A stretch of DNA of 23,921 nucleotides from Sphingobacterium thalpophilum. GTDB taxonomy: Bacteria; Bacteroidota; Bacteroidia; Flavobacteriales; Flavobacteriaceae. The notes under the pieces were generated by a model. It did no database searches, was not told the DNA's origin, and saw only the letters and a list, made by a program, of their open reading frames with translations. The translations under genes and the position numbers were made by a program. The DNA is taken from NCBI GenBank assembly GCA_943328865.2, contig CALQBR020000001.1, forward strand, positions 1-23,921, read 5' to 3'. Positions 9,051-16,294 of this stretch are shown piece after piece (position 1 is the first letter of the stretch; each line of letters begins with the position of its first letter).

Positions 9051-9184
9051 AGTGGCATAAGATTTGAAAAAAATTAACGATAATAAAAAATACTATTTAT
9101 TCGCTTCTAAAAAGGACTTTACGCAAGTAGACAGAAATGTAAAAGCGAATTTATTGATGAACGCTAACTAATAATTTTTACACT

Positions 9185-9877
9185 ATGAAAAAAGTACTCT
9201 TAATTCTAATCCTTTTAATTGTGAGCGTATCACAAGCACAAGAATTAAAACCAATTCCACAAATTTCAGTCTCAGGAGAGGGAAAAGTAAAAGTAGTTCC
9301 TGACCAAGCATTTATTTCGGTGACTGTCGAAACCAAAGGAAACAATGCTACGAGTGTTAAAAAACAAAATGACGAAACGATAGAAAAAGTAATTCAGTTT
9401 ATCAAGAAAATTAAATTACCCAAAGAAGACGTTCAAACCAAGCGTATTTCGTTAAATCCCCAATATGATTATGAAAAAAAGAAACATAATTATAACGCCA
9501 CACAAACTCTCGAAATCCTATTAAAAGATTTAGCTCAGTATGATGCTTTGATGGAAGGACTAGTTGATGCTGGAATAAACAGAATTAACACTGTAGAATT
9601 TAAAACTTCTCAGTTAACGCAATACCAATCGGAAGCTAGAAAGTTGGCGATGAAAGAAGCTAAACAAAAAGCGGAAGATTATGTGTCAGTTTTAGCTCAA
9701 AAAATTGGAAAGGCGTTAACCATTTCGGATAATTCCCAGGCGTATTATCCGCAACCAATGTATGAAAGGAAGATGATGGTTTCTGCGATGTCTGATGGAG
9801 AGGTGCAGAGAGAAACATTAGCTATAGGTGAAATTACAATTGTCGCTAATGTAAGTGTAAGTTTTATGTTGGAATAG
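9185..9877 (+). CDS. Exported SIMPL-domain (DUF541) protein
   Basis: A 230-aa protein with a signal peptide (residues 1-18, cleavage likely after SQA) followed by the SIMPL/BP26/OMP28 domain. Visible family hallmarks are ISVSGEGKVKVVPDQAFISVTVET at the domain start, the paired-helix region KKIKLPKEDVQTKRISLNPQYDY, and a C-terminal strand ending EITIVANVSVSFMLE. Members form periplasmic or surface ring oligomers; some affect oxidative stress tolerance, but the biochemical role is unsettled. It sits alone, 134 bases after the rhomboid gene, and ends at a terminator shared with tRNA-Tyr. Confidence 0.9.
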   Translation: MKKVLLILILLIVSVSQAQELKPIPQISVSGEGKVKVVPDQAFISVTVETKGNNATSVKKQNDETIEKVIQFIKKIKLPKEDVQTKRISLNPQYDYEKKKHNYNATQTLEILLKDLAQYDALMEGLVDAGINRINTVEFKTSQLTQYQSEARKLAMKEAKQKAEDYVSVLAQKIGKALTISDNSQAYYPQPMYERKMMVSAMSDGEVQRETLAIGEITIVANVSVSFMLE

Positions 9878-9897
9878 TAGACTTAGAAAATACCAAT

Positions 9898-9929
9898 AAA
9901 AAAGCCTGAATCATCTTCAGGCTTTTTTT
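9898..9929. terminator. Bidirectional terminator between SIMPL gene and tRNA-Tyr
   Basis: A stem of about 13 bp (aaaaagcctgaa / ttcaggcttttt) with the loop tcatc and T-runs on both strands. It begins 20 bases after the SIMPL stop codon and lies directly next to the 3' end of tRNA-Tyr. Confidence 0.92.
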
Positions 9930-9930
9930 G

Positions 9931-10011
9931 TGGGGAGAGCAGGATTCGAACCTGCGAAGTTCACACAGCAGATTTACAGTCTGCCCTCGTTGGCCGCTTG
10001 AGTATCTCCCC
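9931..10011 (-). tRNA. tRNA-Tyr (GTA anticodon)
   Basis: An 81-nt tRNA. Acceptor arms GGGGAGA and TCTCCCC pair, with discriminator A. The D arm uses CTC/GAG, and the anticodon arm is GCAGA-CTGTAAA-TCTGC with GTA at the anticodon. The variable arm is extended (about 12 nt), as bacterial tRNA-Tyr requires. The T arm is GCAGG-TTCGAAT-CCTGC. The CCA end is not encoded (next bases read CAA), so it must be added by nucleotidyltransferase. Confidence 0.97.
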
Positions 10012-10051
10012 ATTTTCTGACAATAACAGTTGTTGTTGTTTTAAGCGGTTG

Positions 10052-10082
10052 CAAATATAGCAACTGTTTTGGTGTTTCCAAA
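10052..10082 (-). promoter_or_regulatory. tRNA-Tyr promoter (TTTG-19-TATATTTG)
   Basis: The minus strand shows TTTG at 10082-10079 and TATATTTG at 10059-10052 with a 19-base spacer, a full match to the Bacteroidota housekeeping promoter. The -7 element ends 41 bases before the mature tRNA 5' end. Confidence 0.75.
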
Positions 10083-10140
10083 CTAAATTCCCACTAAATT
10101 TCAGGTCAATTTTTAATTCATTGGTATTGAATAAAATAAA

Positions 10141-10166
10141 AAAAATCTCCTGTGAGGGAGATTTTT
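10141..10166 (-). terminator. Terminator of the TlpA-like lipoprotein gene
   Basis: A 10-bp stem (aaaaatctcc / ggagattttt) with a 6-nt loop, followed on the minus strand by a long T-rich stretch. It lies 21 bases after the stop codon at 10187. Confidence 0.88.
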
Positions 10167-10186
10167 AAAAGGAGTCTTTTTTGTAA

Positions 10187-11332
10187 TTATTTAGCGTCTA
10201 AAAGACTGCTAATTTTATTTCTTAAATCCGCACCTCTTAAATCTTTTGCTATAATTTTTCCTGACGCATCAAGAAGGTAGGTTGCAGGAATAGATTGTAC
10301 CCCGAAAGTGACAGCAATAGGCTCTTCCCAGAATTTGAGATTTGAAATCTGATTCCAAGTTAGTTTATCTTTACTTATTGCTTCTTTCCATTTAGCAGCA
10401 TCTTTATCTAGAGATACGCCAATGATGTTAAAACCTTTAGCATGAAACTCATTATACAAAGCAACTACGTTAGGATTTTCAGCCCGACAAGGACCACACC
10501 AAGATGCCCAAAAATCAATTAAAGTTACTTTGCCCAAGGATTCTTTTAGCGAAATAATCTTTCCTTCAGGGTTTGGAGCGCTAAAATCAGGTGCAATACT
10601 GCCAATTTCAGTTCCGGATTTTGCTGATATTAGAGCACCCAATTGGTCTAATTTAGTTTTTATTGATTTACCTGGTTTAGTGTCTTTTAAAGATTGATCT
10701 AGCGCATTGTAATATTTTGTTACCTTTTTAAGATCTAAATTCATCGAATTCAACATCCCTTGAATGATTAACGTAGCAATAAAAGATTTGGTATGGGTAG
10801 CCACATAATCATCTGATTGTTTAATGAATTCTCTTTCAAAAGCACCATATTCTTCTCTCAAACGATTCATTACAACAGTATCTTTTTTCTGTTGTGCTTC
10901 GTTCATTTTAGCAGTATTGTCTTGCTGAAATTTCATCATTTTCTTTTGAATTTTCATCCCAGCCTCCTTATAACTTGTTAATTCATCATTGTTATAGGTT
11001 CCGCTAACTTTTGCAATATTGATACTGTCTTTATTAACAGTCATTTCAATATCACCGTTTTCTAAAATAAAAGGTATTTTTCCTTGTACCGCTTCTACTT
11101 GAATCAAATACATTTCAGGTTCTTTAGCCGTTCCTTTGAAGGTAAATTTACCACTTTCGATCTTTACGGTATCAATTGGAGTAATTTGCCCAGTTTCATC
11201 CTGTTTTTCAAGAATGACTGTCTTTCCATCGATTCCATTAATGGTCCCAGTAACGATATATTCATTTTCACCTGCTTTATTGCATGAAAATAAAATTGTA
11301 AAAATCGTTAACATTAAAAATAATTGTTTCAT
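10187..11332 (-). CDS. TlpA-like thioredoxin-fold lipoprotein with N-terminal DUF4369-type domain
   Basis: A 381-aa cell-envelope disulfide oxidoreductase of a type common in Bacteroidota. A lipoprotein signal ends at the lipobox LFSC, with Cys17 as the lipidated residue. Residues 24-110 match the DUF4369 beta domain (YIVTGTINGIDGKTVILEK and following). A helical linker rich in Lys and Gln covers about 115-235. The C-terminal thioredoxin/AhpC-TSA domain has the active site W278-CGPC at 279-282 and the cis-proline motif GVQSIPATYLLD. It likely reduces disulfides in exported proteins or haem-maturation factors; the substrate is inferred only. It is transcribed alone, with its own terminator. 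Confidence 0.92.
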   Translation of the reverse strand: MKQLFLMLTIFTILFSCNKAGENEYIVTGTINGIDGKTVILEKQDETGQITPIDTVKIESGKFTFKGTAKEPEMYLIQVEAVQGKIPFILENGDIEMTVNKDSINIAKVSGTYNNDELTSYKEAGMKIQKKMMKFQQDNTAKMNEAQQKKDTVVMNRLREEYGAFEREFIKQSDDYVATHTKSFIATLIIQGMLNSMNLDLKKVTKYYNALDQSLKDTKPGKSIKTKLDQLGALISAKSGTEIGSIAPDFSAPNPEGKIISLKESLGKVTLIDFWASWCGPCRAENPNVVALYNEFHAKGFNIIGVSLDKDAAKWKEAISKDKLTWNQISNLKFWEEPIAVTFGVQSIPATYLLDASGKIIAKDLRGADLRNKISSLLDAK

Positions 11333-11431
11333 TTTAATTAATTTGTTTTTTATTTGGTTTGTGATAGTATTTAAAAATAGTAGGTTTTAAATTATCTTGA
11401 AAAAGAAAAAATTTCTATTGGTTGTTTCTAT

Positions 11432-12850
11432 TTATTTCAAAGTCGAAGGACAAACAAAATGAGTCAAAGGCACTGTTGTATTTCTAATCCCACTGATCCC
11501 TTTTTCTATATTAATCAGATTATGGATACCTCTCGATTTTAATATAGATGCCATAATCACAGAACGATATCCGCCAGCGCAATGCAAGTAAAAGGGCGCC
11601 TGTGTTGGCACTAAGTCCAAATTAGAATTAATACTATCTAATGGGATATTAATGGCTTTTTCTACATGCTCTGCTTCATATTCTCCATTTTTTCTGGCAT
11701 CTACAATTAGGCTGTTTTCTTTTAATTCAGTAGCGAATTTTTCAGGTGTAATGGATACAATATGATCTGTTTCAAATCCCGCAGATTTCCATGCCTCGAT
11801 TCCACCGTTTAAATAACCTAAAACATGATCAAAACCAACTCTAGAGAGTCGGGTAATGGTTTCTTGTTCTTTTCCTTCAGGTGTGATTAAAAGCAAAGGT
11901 TGTTTGACATCCATAATCAAAGCACCAACCCATGGTGCAAAATTACCTTGAATCCCAATAAAAATAGATCTTGGAATGTGTGCTTTTACAAAATCATCCT
12001 CATGACGTACATCTAGAATCACCGCTTCCGATTGATTGGCCACCGTTTCAAAATCTTTTGGTTGTAAAGGAGTCAATGATTTTTCAATTATGTTTTCTAA
12101 ACTTTCATATCCTTGAATATTCATCATCACATTTTGTGGGAAATAGGCTGGAGGCAATGGTAAACCTTCTAACAATTCCTGTACGAATTCTTCACGAGTC
12201 ATAGTTGCCCGTAAAGCATAATTGGTTTTCTTTTGGTTTCCTAAAGTGTCGGTGGTTTCTTTACTCATATTTTTACCACAGGCACTACCAGCACCATGGC
12301 TTGGATAAACAATTAAATCGTCCGATAGCGGCATGATTTTATCGCGTAAAGAATCAAATAAATAAGAGGCTAGCTTTTCCTTTGTTAAATCTTTTACCAA
12401 TGCTTGTGCTAAATCAGGACGCCCTACATCCCCAATAAATAAAGTGTCTCCGGTAATGATACCGTGTTGTTTGCCGTTTTCGTCAGTTAGTAAATAACAG
12501 GTGCTTTCCAAAGTGTGTCCAGGTGTATGAATGACTTTTACGGTGTATTTACCTACTTTAAACTCCTGATTATCGTTTGCAATAATGGCTTTGAATTCTG
12601 GATTAGCAGTTGGCCCATAAATAATAGCTGCACCTGTTTTTTGAGCTAAATCGATATGACCTGACACAAAATCAGCATGAAAATGTGTTTCGAAAATATA
12701 TTTTATTTTGGCATTATCAGTATTGGCTTTGTCAATGTAGGGTTGCACTTCCCGTAATGGATCAAAAATAGCCGCTTCACCATTACTCTCTAAATAATAA
12801 GCCGCTTGTGCAATACATCCAGTATAGATTTGTTGAATTTTCATTTTCAT
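11432..12850 (-). CDS. Persulfide dioxygenase-like MBL hydrolase fused to two rhodanese domains
   Basis: A 472-aa protein with three domains. Residues 1-210 are an ETHE1/Blh-type metallo-beta-lactamase fold. H56, H112 (PGHT) and D135 (GDTLF) fit the 2-His-1-carboxylate iron site of persulfide dioxygenases. The motif is THFHADFVSGH, with Phe61 where two-metal glyoxalases have His, as expected for a one-iron enzyme. The first rhodanese domain (about 265-360) lacks the catalytic cysteine, reading LLLITPEGKEQ at the loop. The second (about 365-465) keeps Cys423 in HCAGGYRS. Such fusions oxidise persulfides to sulfite and transfer sulfane sulfur to an acceptor. The adjacent TauE/SafE permease, 63 bases upstream on the same strand, would export the sulfite product. 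A start two codons later (12844) is possible. Confidence 0.92.
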   Translation of the reverse strand: MKMKIQQIYTGCIAQAAYYLESNGEAAIFDPLREVQPYIDKANTDNAKIKYIFETHFHADFVSGHIDLAQKTGAAIIYGPTANPEFKAIIANDNQEFKVGKYTVKVIHTPGHTLESTCYLLTDENGKQHGIITGDTLFIGDVGRPDLAQALVKDLTKEKLASYLFDSLRDKIMPLSDDLIVYPSHGAGSACGKNMSKETTDTLGNQKKTNYALRATMTREEFVQELLEGLPLPPAYFPQNVMMNIQGYESLENIIEKSLTPLQPKDFETVANQSEAVILDVRHEDDFVKAHIPRSIFIGIQGNFAPWVGALIMDVKQPLLLITPEGKEQETITRLSRVGFDHVLGYLNGGIEAWKSAGFETDHIVSITPEKFATELKENSLIVDARKNGEYEAEHVEKAINIPLDSINSNLDLVPTQAPFYLHCAGGYRSVIMASILKSRGIHNLINIEKGISGIRNTTVPLTHFVCPSTLK

Positions 12851-12913
12851 TTTTTTAAATACTTCACAAAAATAATAAGATTAAAGGTTTAATAAGGTTA
12901 ACAAAATCACAAT

Positions 12914-13708
12914 CTAATATAATAATTCTTTTATAAAAATAAATATGGCCATCACTAATACAAACCAACCAAATCCTTTTTTAAGTTGGTTTTCGTTGAT
13001 GAATTTATTTAAATAAATACCAATATAAATCCCTAGGATAGCAATAGCAGTAAATCCAAGTAGGAAGGACCAGTCGATGGTTGTGTTTTCGATATCACCT
13101 GTAAATCCAATTAAGGAATTGATAGCAATAATCAATAAAGAAGTGCCGATGGCTTTTCTCATAGGGAGTTTGGCAATATGAAATAAGGCTGGGATAATTA
13201 AAAAGCCACCCCCGGCACCAATGAGCCCGATTAAAATACCGACACTAAAAATTTGGAGAACCACCAATAAAAGGTTTTGTTCTTTTTGAATCACATCTTC
13301 TTGTTTTTCAGCTTGTTTTTTTAGCATCGAGAGTGCGGCAAAAAACATGATACAAGCAAACAAAACCATTAGAAAAGTGCTTCTGGTTAGAATAATATGA
13401 GGGGTTTCAATTAATACTTCGGGGATAATTGGAACTAAAAACCTACGGGTAAGGTAAACGGAAAATAAAGAGGGAATGGCAAATTGCAATCCTATTTTTA
13501 CAGATACTACTTTTTTCTTTAAATTTTGAATGGTGCCAAAAGTAGCAGTGGTACCGACAATGAATAAGGAGTAGGCAGTGGCAACCATAGGGTTTAATCC
13601 AATGAGGTATACCAAAACAGGAACCGTTAATATAGATCCACCACCACCGGTAAGGCCAAGTATTATTCCAATGAGTAACGCCCCAATATAACCTAAATAT
13701 GGTGTCAT
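12914..13708 (-). CDS. TauE/SafE family sulfite or sulfur-compound permease
   Basis: A 264-aa membrane protein with seven to eight predicted helices and two related halves. Each half has the glycine-rich family motif, GLTGGGGSILTVPVLVYLIG near residue 19 and GLIGAGGGFLIIPALF near residue 161. TauE/SafE proteins move sulfite, sulfoacetate or related anions across the inner membrane. The gene lies upstream of the persulfide dioxygenase fusion, on the same strand with a 63-base gap and no terminator, so the two probably form an operon exporting the sulfite that the dioxygenase makes. Substrate is inferred from context. Confidence 0.9.
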   Translation of the reverse strand: MTPYLGYIGALLIGIILGLTGGGGSILTVPVLVYLIGLNPMVATAYSLFIVGTTATFGTIQNLKKKVVSVKIGLQFAIPSLFSVYLTRRFLVPIIPEVLIETPHIILTRSTFLMVLFACIMFFAALSMLKKQAEKQEDVIQKEQNLLLVVLQIFSVGILIGLIGAGGGFLIIPALFHIAKLPMRKAIGTSLLIIAINSLIGFTGDIENTTIDWSFLLGFTAIAILGIYIGIYLNKFINENQLKKGFGWFVLVMAIFIFIKELLY

Positions 13709-13730
13709 TCTATTTGTAAAAATTGAAATC

Positions 13731-13738
13731 CAAATTTA
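13731..13738 (-). promoter_or_regulatory. -7 element (TAAATTTG) of the sulfur operon
   Basis: A TAnnTTTG match on the minus strand, 22 bases before the TauE start codon. No clear -33 partner was seen. The rest of the gap 13739-13921 shows no gene or obvious structure. Confidence 0.45.
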
Positions 13739-13921
13739 AGTATTTATACTTTTTAAACGTGCTTTTAAGCAAAATACTTTTAACGTTATATCAGTAGCAA
13801 TTAGAATGTTTTTTTAAGGAAAGTGCTATTTATTATAAGCAAAAGGAATATTAGACTATAGAAAAAAAAGTATTTAAGTTTCAATAAGGATTAGAATTAA
13901 TTATGCCAATATATTGCAAAA

Positions 13922-13956
13922 AAAAAAGGATTTAGATAATTGCTAAATCCTTTTTT
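13922..13956. terminator. Terminator of the J-domain/KTSC gene
   Basis: A 14-bp stem (aaaaaaggatttag / ctaaatcctttttt) with a 7-nt loop, A-rich and T-rich on opposite sides. It lies 16 bases after the stop codon at 13973 on the minus strand. Confidence 0.9.
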
Positions 13957-13972
13957 AGATATTTAAAAATGC

Positions 13973-14413
13973 TTATTCCTGATTGATGGTTTTTCTCCAA
14001 GTAAAAGAATTCAGGATATGTCTTTTTGCAAATCTTCCAGGAGAATCTGCGTTTACCATTTTTACATAAGTAGCTTTCGGTACACTGATGTATTCATAAA
14101 CACTACCGTTTGAGAAATTGATGATTAATCTACCTTCAACATATTTATAATCAGTGATAGTTGATGTACTAATTGTTTCTGTGTATTCTGGTAAAAGTTG
14201 CTTGGTAGTTTCAGGATTGATACTCACCAGGAAGTGATACGCTTCGATGATTTTTTTACTATTTTCTTCAGCAGCTTTTAGTCCAGCCTCATCACCTTGA
14301 AATTTGTCCGGATGCGCTTCTTTCATCGCATTGCGGTAAATTGTTTTCAAATCTTTTAAATCTGCAGTTTTTTCTACATTTAGTAGTTTGCGGTATTCAA
14401 CTATTTTTTTCAT
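13973..14413 (-). CDS. J-domain protein fused to a KTSC domain
   Basis: A 146-aa two-domain protein. Residues 5-65 are a J domain with the HPD motif at 34-36 (EAHPDKF), which stimulates the ATPase of DnaK/Hsp70. There is no Gly/Phe-rich linker or zinc finger, so it is not DnaJ itself. Residues 85-140 look like a KTSC domain: SSTITDYKYVEG, the INFSNGSVYEYISVP strand pair, and the end motif SPGRFAKRHI. KTSC (named after a lysyl-tRNA synthetase C-terminal extension) is a small predicted nucleic-acid-related module. The fusion suggests an Hsp70 co-chaperone directed to a specific client or RNA, which is inference. It is monocistronic. Confidence 0.82.
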   Translation of the reverse strand: MKKIVEYRKLLNVEKTADLKDLKTIYRNAMKEAHPDKFQGDEAGLKAAEENSKKIIEAYHFLVSINPETTKQLLPEYTETISTSTITDYKYVEGRLIINFSNGSVYEYISVPKATYVKMVNADSPGRFAKRHILNSFTWRKTINQE

Positions 14414-14482
14414 AAATGGGGTAACATGTTATCGTTTAATGTCAAAGTGATTTCCTTTGATTTTAAATTGAGTATTTTTTTG

Positions 14483-14490
14483 CAAATGTA
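14483..14490 (-). promoter_or_regulatory. -7 element (TACATTTG) of the J-domain/KTSC gene
   Basis: A TAnnTTTG match on the minus strand, 70 bases before the start codon. No confident -33 element. Confidence 0.4.
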
Positions 14491-14548
14491 CATTTTATTT
14501 TAAATAAGTTTTATTTTTTGTTTTAGATGTATTTAATTTGATTTCTAT

Positions 14549-14570
14549 GGTTTTAATGGTTTTAATGGTT
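14549..14570. repeat. Short 9-bp tandem repeat in a 344-base intergenic gap
   Basis: The unit ggttttaat occurs at 14549-14557 and 14558-14566, followed by a partial third copy. The gap 14414-14757 around it holds divergent promoter elements but no gene. The repeat may be simple slippage or a binding site. Confidence 0.4.
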
Positions 14571-14666
14571 GGGTTGCGATTTGATTTACTAATTAGACTT
14601 GTTTGTAAAGGATTCATTGCATACCTTCTGCTTGTTTTTTATTTTAAATTAACCGTCATATTTGAT

Positions 14667-14674
14667 TAAATTTG
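14667..14674 (+). promoter_or_regulatory. -7 element (TAAATTTG) of the three-gene unknown cassette
   Basis: A TAnnTTTG match 84 bases before the ATG at 14758, giving a leader of roughly 75 nt. The near match CATATTTG at 14657-14664 lies just upstream, so the exact start is unclear. Confidence 0.4.
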
Positions 14675-14757
14675 TTGATTGACTTTTCGATCTAATTCAT
14701 GACAATTGGAATAACAAATAGAATCATGAATTATTATTCGCAATTTCTGTTTTGAAT

Positions 14758-15303
14758 ATGGATAAAAAATACTTTGTAAAGGCAAATGCTTTTAAAAATA
14801 CTTTTTGTATATTTAAAGAAGTACCTTTAAGTGAATTAGGGAGTAAATCATTTGATTTTAAAAGCAAATCAGGGAGTAGTTATTATTATAACCAATTAGG
14901 GATGTATCGTTTGTCGAATCATTGGGGAAGATTAGCCAATAGTAAATGGCGTTTAGAGCCTTTGGAGATCGATACGGGATCCAAATATAAACTGGGTTTT
15001 GCGCATTGGAAAGATTTTTATCCAGATAATGCGACAGAAAATTTGTACTATATCGAAGCTGATTTTAATTCCAATAAAGTCAATTACCAACATAAGAATA
15101 ATCCATATTTCGATAACAAGGCCGTTCTTAGAACCAGTTTTGAAACTACTAAAAGAATTAAGCAAATTCGGAATATCCTTAATCTGACATCTTGGGCCAA
15201 ACATTTTGATTGTAAAGACCTTAATCTTCTTAGACAAGAAATAACAAACCAACTAATATACACCAATAAAACATTGGAGGAAATAAAAAGACAAATAGGA
15301 TGA
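14758..15303 (+). CDS. Unrecognised 181-aa soluble protein, first gene of a small cassette
   Basis: I do not recognise this family. The protein is soluble, with no signal peptide or membrane segment. The N-terminal two thirds look beta-rich and aromatic, with a dense motif YYNQLGMYRLSNHWGR, then NSKWRLEP and FAHWKDFYPDN. The spaced Trp, Arg and Tyr residues suggest a conserved binding face. The C-terminal third is helical and charged (TKRIKQIRNILNLT and beyond). The first in-frame TTG at 14752 is not used as start; the ATG at 14758 is. Its stop overlaps the next start by ATGA, so the next gene is probably translationally coupled. Confidence 0.75.
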   Translation: MDKKYFVKANAFKNTFCIFKEVPLSELGSKSFDFKSKSGSSYYYNQLGMYRLSNHWGRLANSKWRLEPLEIDTGSKYKLGFAHWKDFYPDNATENLYYIEADFNSNKVNYQHKNNPYFDNKAVLRTSFETTKRIKQIRNILNLTSWAKHFDCKDLNLLRQEITNQLIYTNKTLEEIKRQIG

Positions 15304-15452
15304 GTAGAAATAACGAGCGGAACATCAAAAAGCACAATGACAAATTGCATAAAGCACAAGACAAAGTCAAGAATGCTGAAATCGTCCGTAAGGAAAAATT
15401 AAAGCAAATCGTAAAAAAGTTCCACCAGACGAATGCTTCCGAAACCAATTAA
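15300..15452 (+). CDS. Unrecognised 50-aa basic helical protein, coupled to the upstream gene
   Basis: A short ORF starting inside the stop codon of the preceding gene (ATGA). The 50 residues are strongly basic, with many Lys and Arg, and lack hydrophobic segments. KLHKAQDKVKNAEIVRKEK and neighbouring residues suggest one long amphipathic helix or coiled coil. The overlap and clean frame support real coding despite the length. Function is unknown; nucleic acid or partner-protein binding is possible from charge alone. Confidence 0.6.
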   Translation: MSRNNERNIKKHNDKLHKAQDKVKNAEIVRKEKLKQIVKKFHQTNASETN

Positions 15453-15461
15453 ATAATTTTG

Positions 15462-15701
15462 ATGATGGAAAAAGACAAATTCAGTTCAATAAAGCTTAAT
15501 GTTCAAGGGATAATTGATTTGATTTCAAAAAAAAACCGCAATGAAGCAACTATTAAATTGGTTGAAGTTAGTGAGGAATTAAATGAATTGTTAGATTTCA
15601 CCAAAGAGGACGCAGATTTAATTGAAATCAGTCGTTATCAAGCTTTGTTGATTCAATTACACCAAAAAATAATTGCGCTTAATGGCCATTTAAAGCAATA
15701 A
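15462..15701 (+). CDS. Unrecognised 79-aa helical protein
   Basis: A small acidic to neutral protein of 78-79 residues, nine bases after the previous stop, so likely in the same transcript. It is predicted all-helical with leucine/isoleucine heptad spacing (GIIDLISKKNRNEATIKLVE, then LNELLDFTKEDADLIEISRY), compatible with a small helical bundle or dimer. The start is ATG at 15462 or 15465; an in-frame TTG at 15459 is less likely. No family recognised. Confidence 0.65.
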   Translation: MMEKDKFSSIKLNVQGIIDLISKKNRNEATIKLVEVSEELNELLDFTKEDADLIEISRYQALLIQLHQKIIALNGHLKQ

Positions 15702-15787
15702 TTCACAGAAATATAGCTTTTATTTCCCTGTAACGATTGAAATTAGTATTAACAAGGAACTATAATATTAAAAAATAGAAACTTCAA

Positions 15788-16162
15788 ATGGAAATTTGCT
15801 TTTGTTCTTCTCAAAAAAGCTTTGAATCATGCTGTAAACCTTATCTTAATGGCACGCAACATGCACCTACTGCGGAAGCTTTAATGCGATCCAGATATTC
15901 AGCTTATGTGCTTCATGAAGTAGATTATTTATTAAAAACCACTCATCCTTCCCAACGAAATTTCCACTCCAGAGAAGAAACTTTTCGTTGGGCGGTTAGT
16001 AACCAATGGCTTAAATTAGAAATCCTCAACGCCACCCACGACATTGTTGAGTTTAAAGCTTATTTTCAAGACCCTACGCTAAAAAACCATATCCATCATG
16101 AAAAATCAACTTTCAGTTTCGTAAATGATCGATGGTTTTATGTGGATGGCATTTTTTATTAA
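15788..16162 (+). CDS. YchJ family protein with SEC-C zinc motif
   Basis: A 124-aa YchJ-like (UPF0225) protein. The N terminus CFCSSQKSFESCC is a SEC-C-type cysteine motif that likely binds zinc (C4, C6, C15, C16). The family signature APTAEALMRSRYSAYVLHEVDYLLKTTHP follows at about 27-54, and the rest is an NTF2-like cone ending FSFVNDRWFYVDGIFY. This is shorter than E. coli YchJ (about 150 aa), which has a second SEC-C motif at the C terminus that is absent here. Function is not established for the family. Confidence 0.9.
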   Translation: MEICFCSSQKSFESCCKPYLNGTQHAPTAEALMRSRYSAYVLHEVDYLLKTTHPSQRNFHSREETFRWAVSNQWLKLEILNATHDIVEFKAYFQDPTLKNHIHHEKSTFSFVNDRWFYVDGIFY

Positions 16163-16294
16163 TCATTTCTTGTAATTAATTTAAAGAACTTATTTAGGTC
16201 CAATTCATTTTATTTATTTCATTTTCAGTAAATAAGGCATCTTTTTAAGTTACCTTACCACGTTGCTTGTCTTTGCAGGCAATTAATAATATAA

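Noticed and set aside
14549..14570. Possible CRISPR or repeat array
   Set aside because: Just two full copies of a 9-bp unit and no spacers; simple tandem repeat only.
14726..14755. Nine-codon ORF just before the 181-aa gene (MNYYSQFLF)
   Set aside because: Too short and no sign of attenuation structure; it could be a chance frame.
15459..15461. TTG start for the 79-aa gene
   Set aside because: Two ATG codons follow immediately and fit better.
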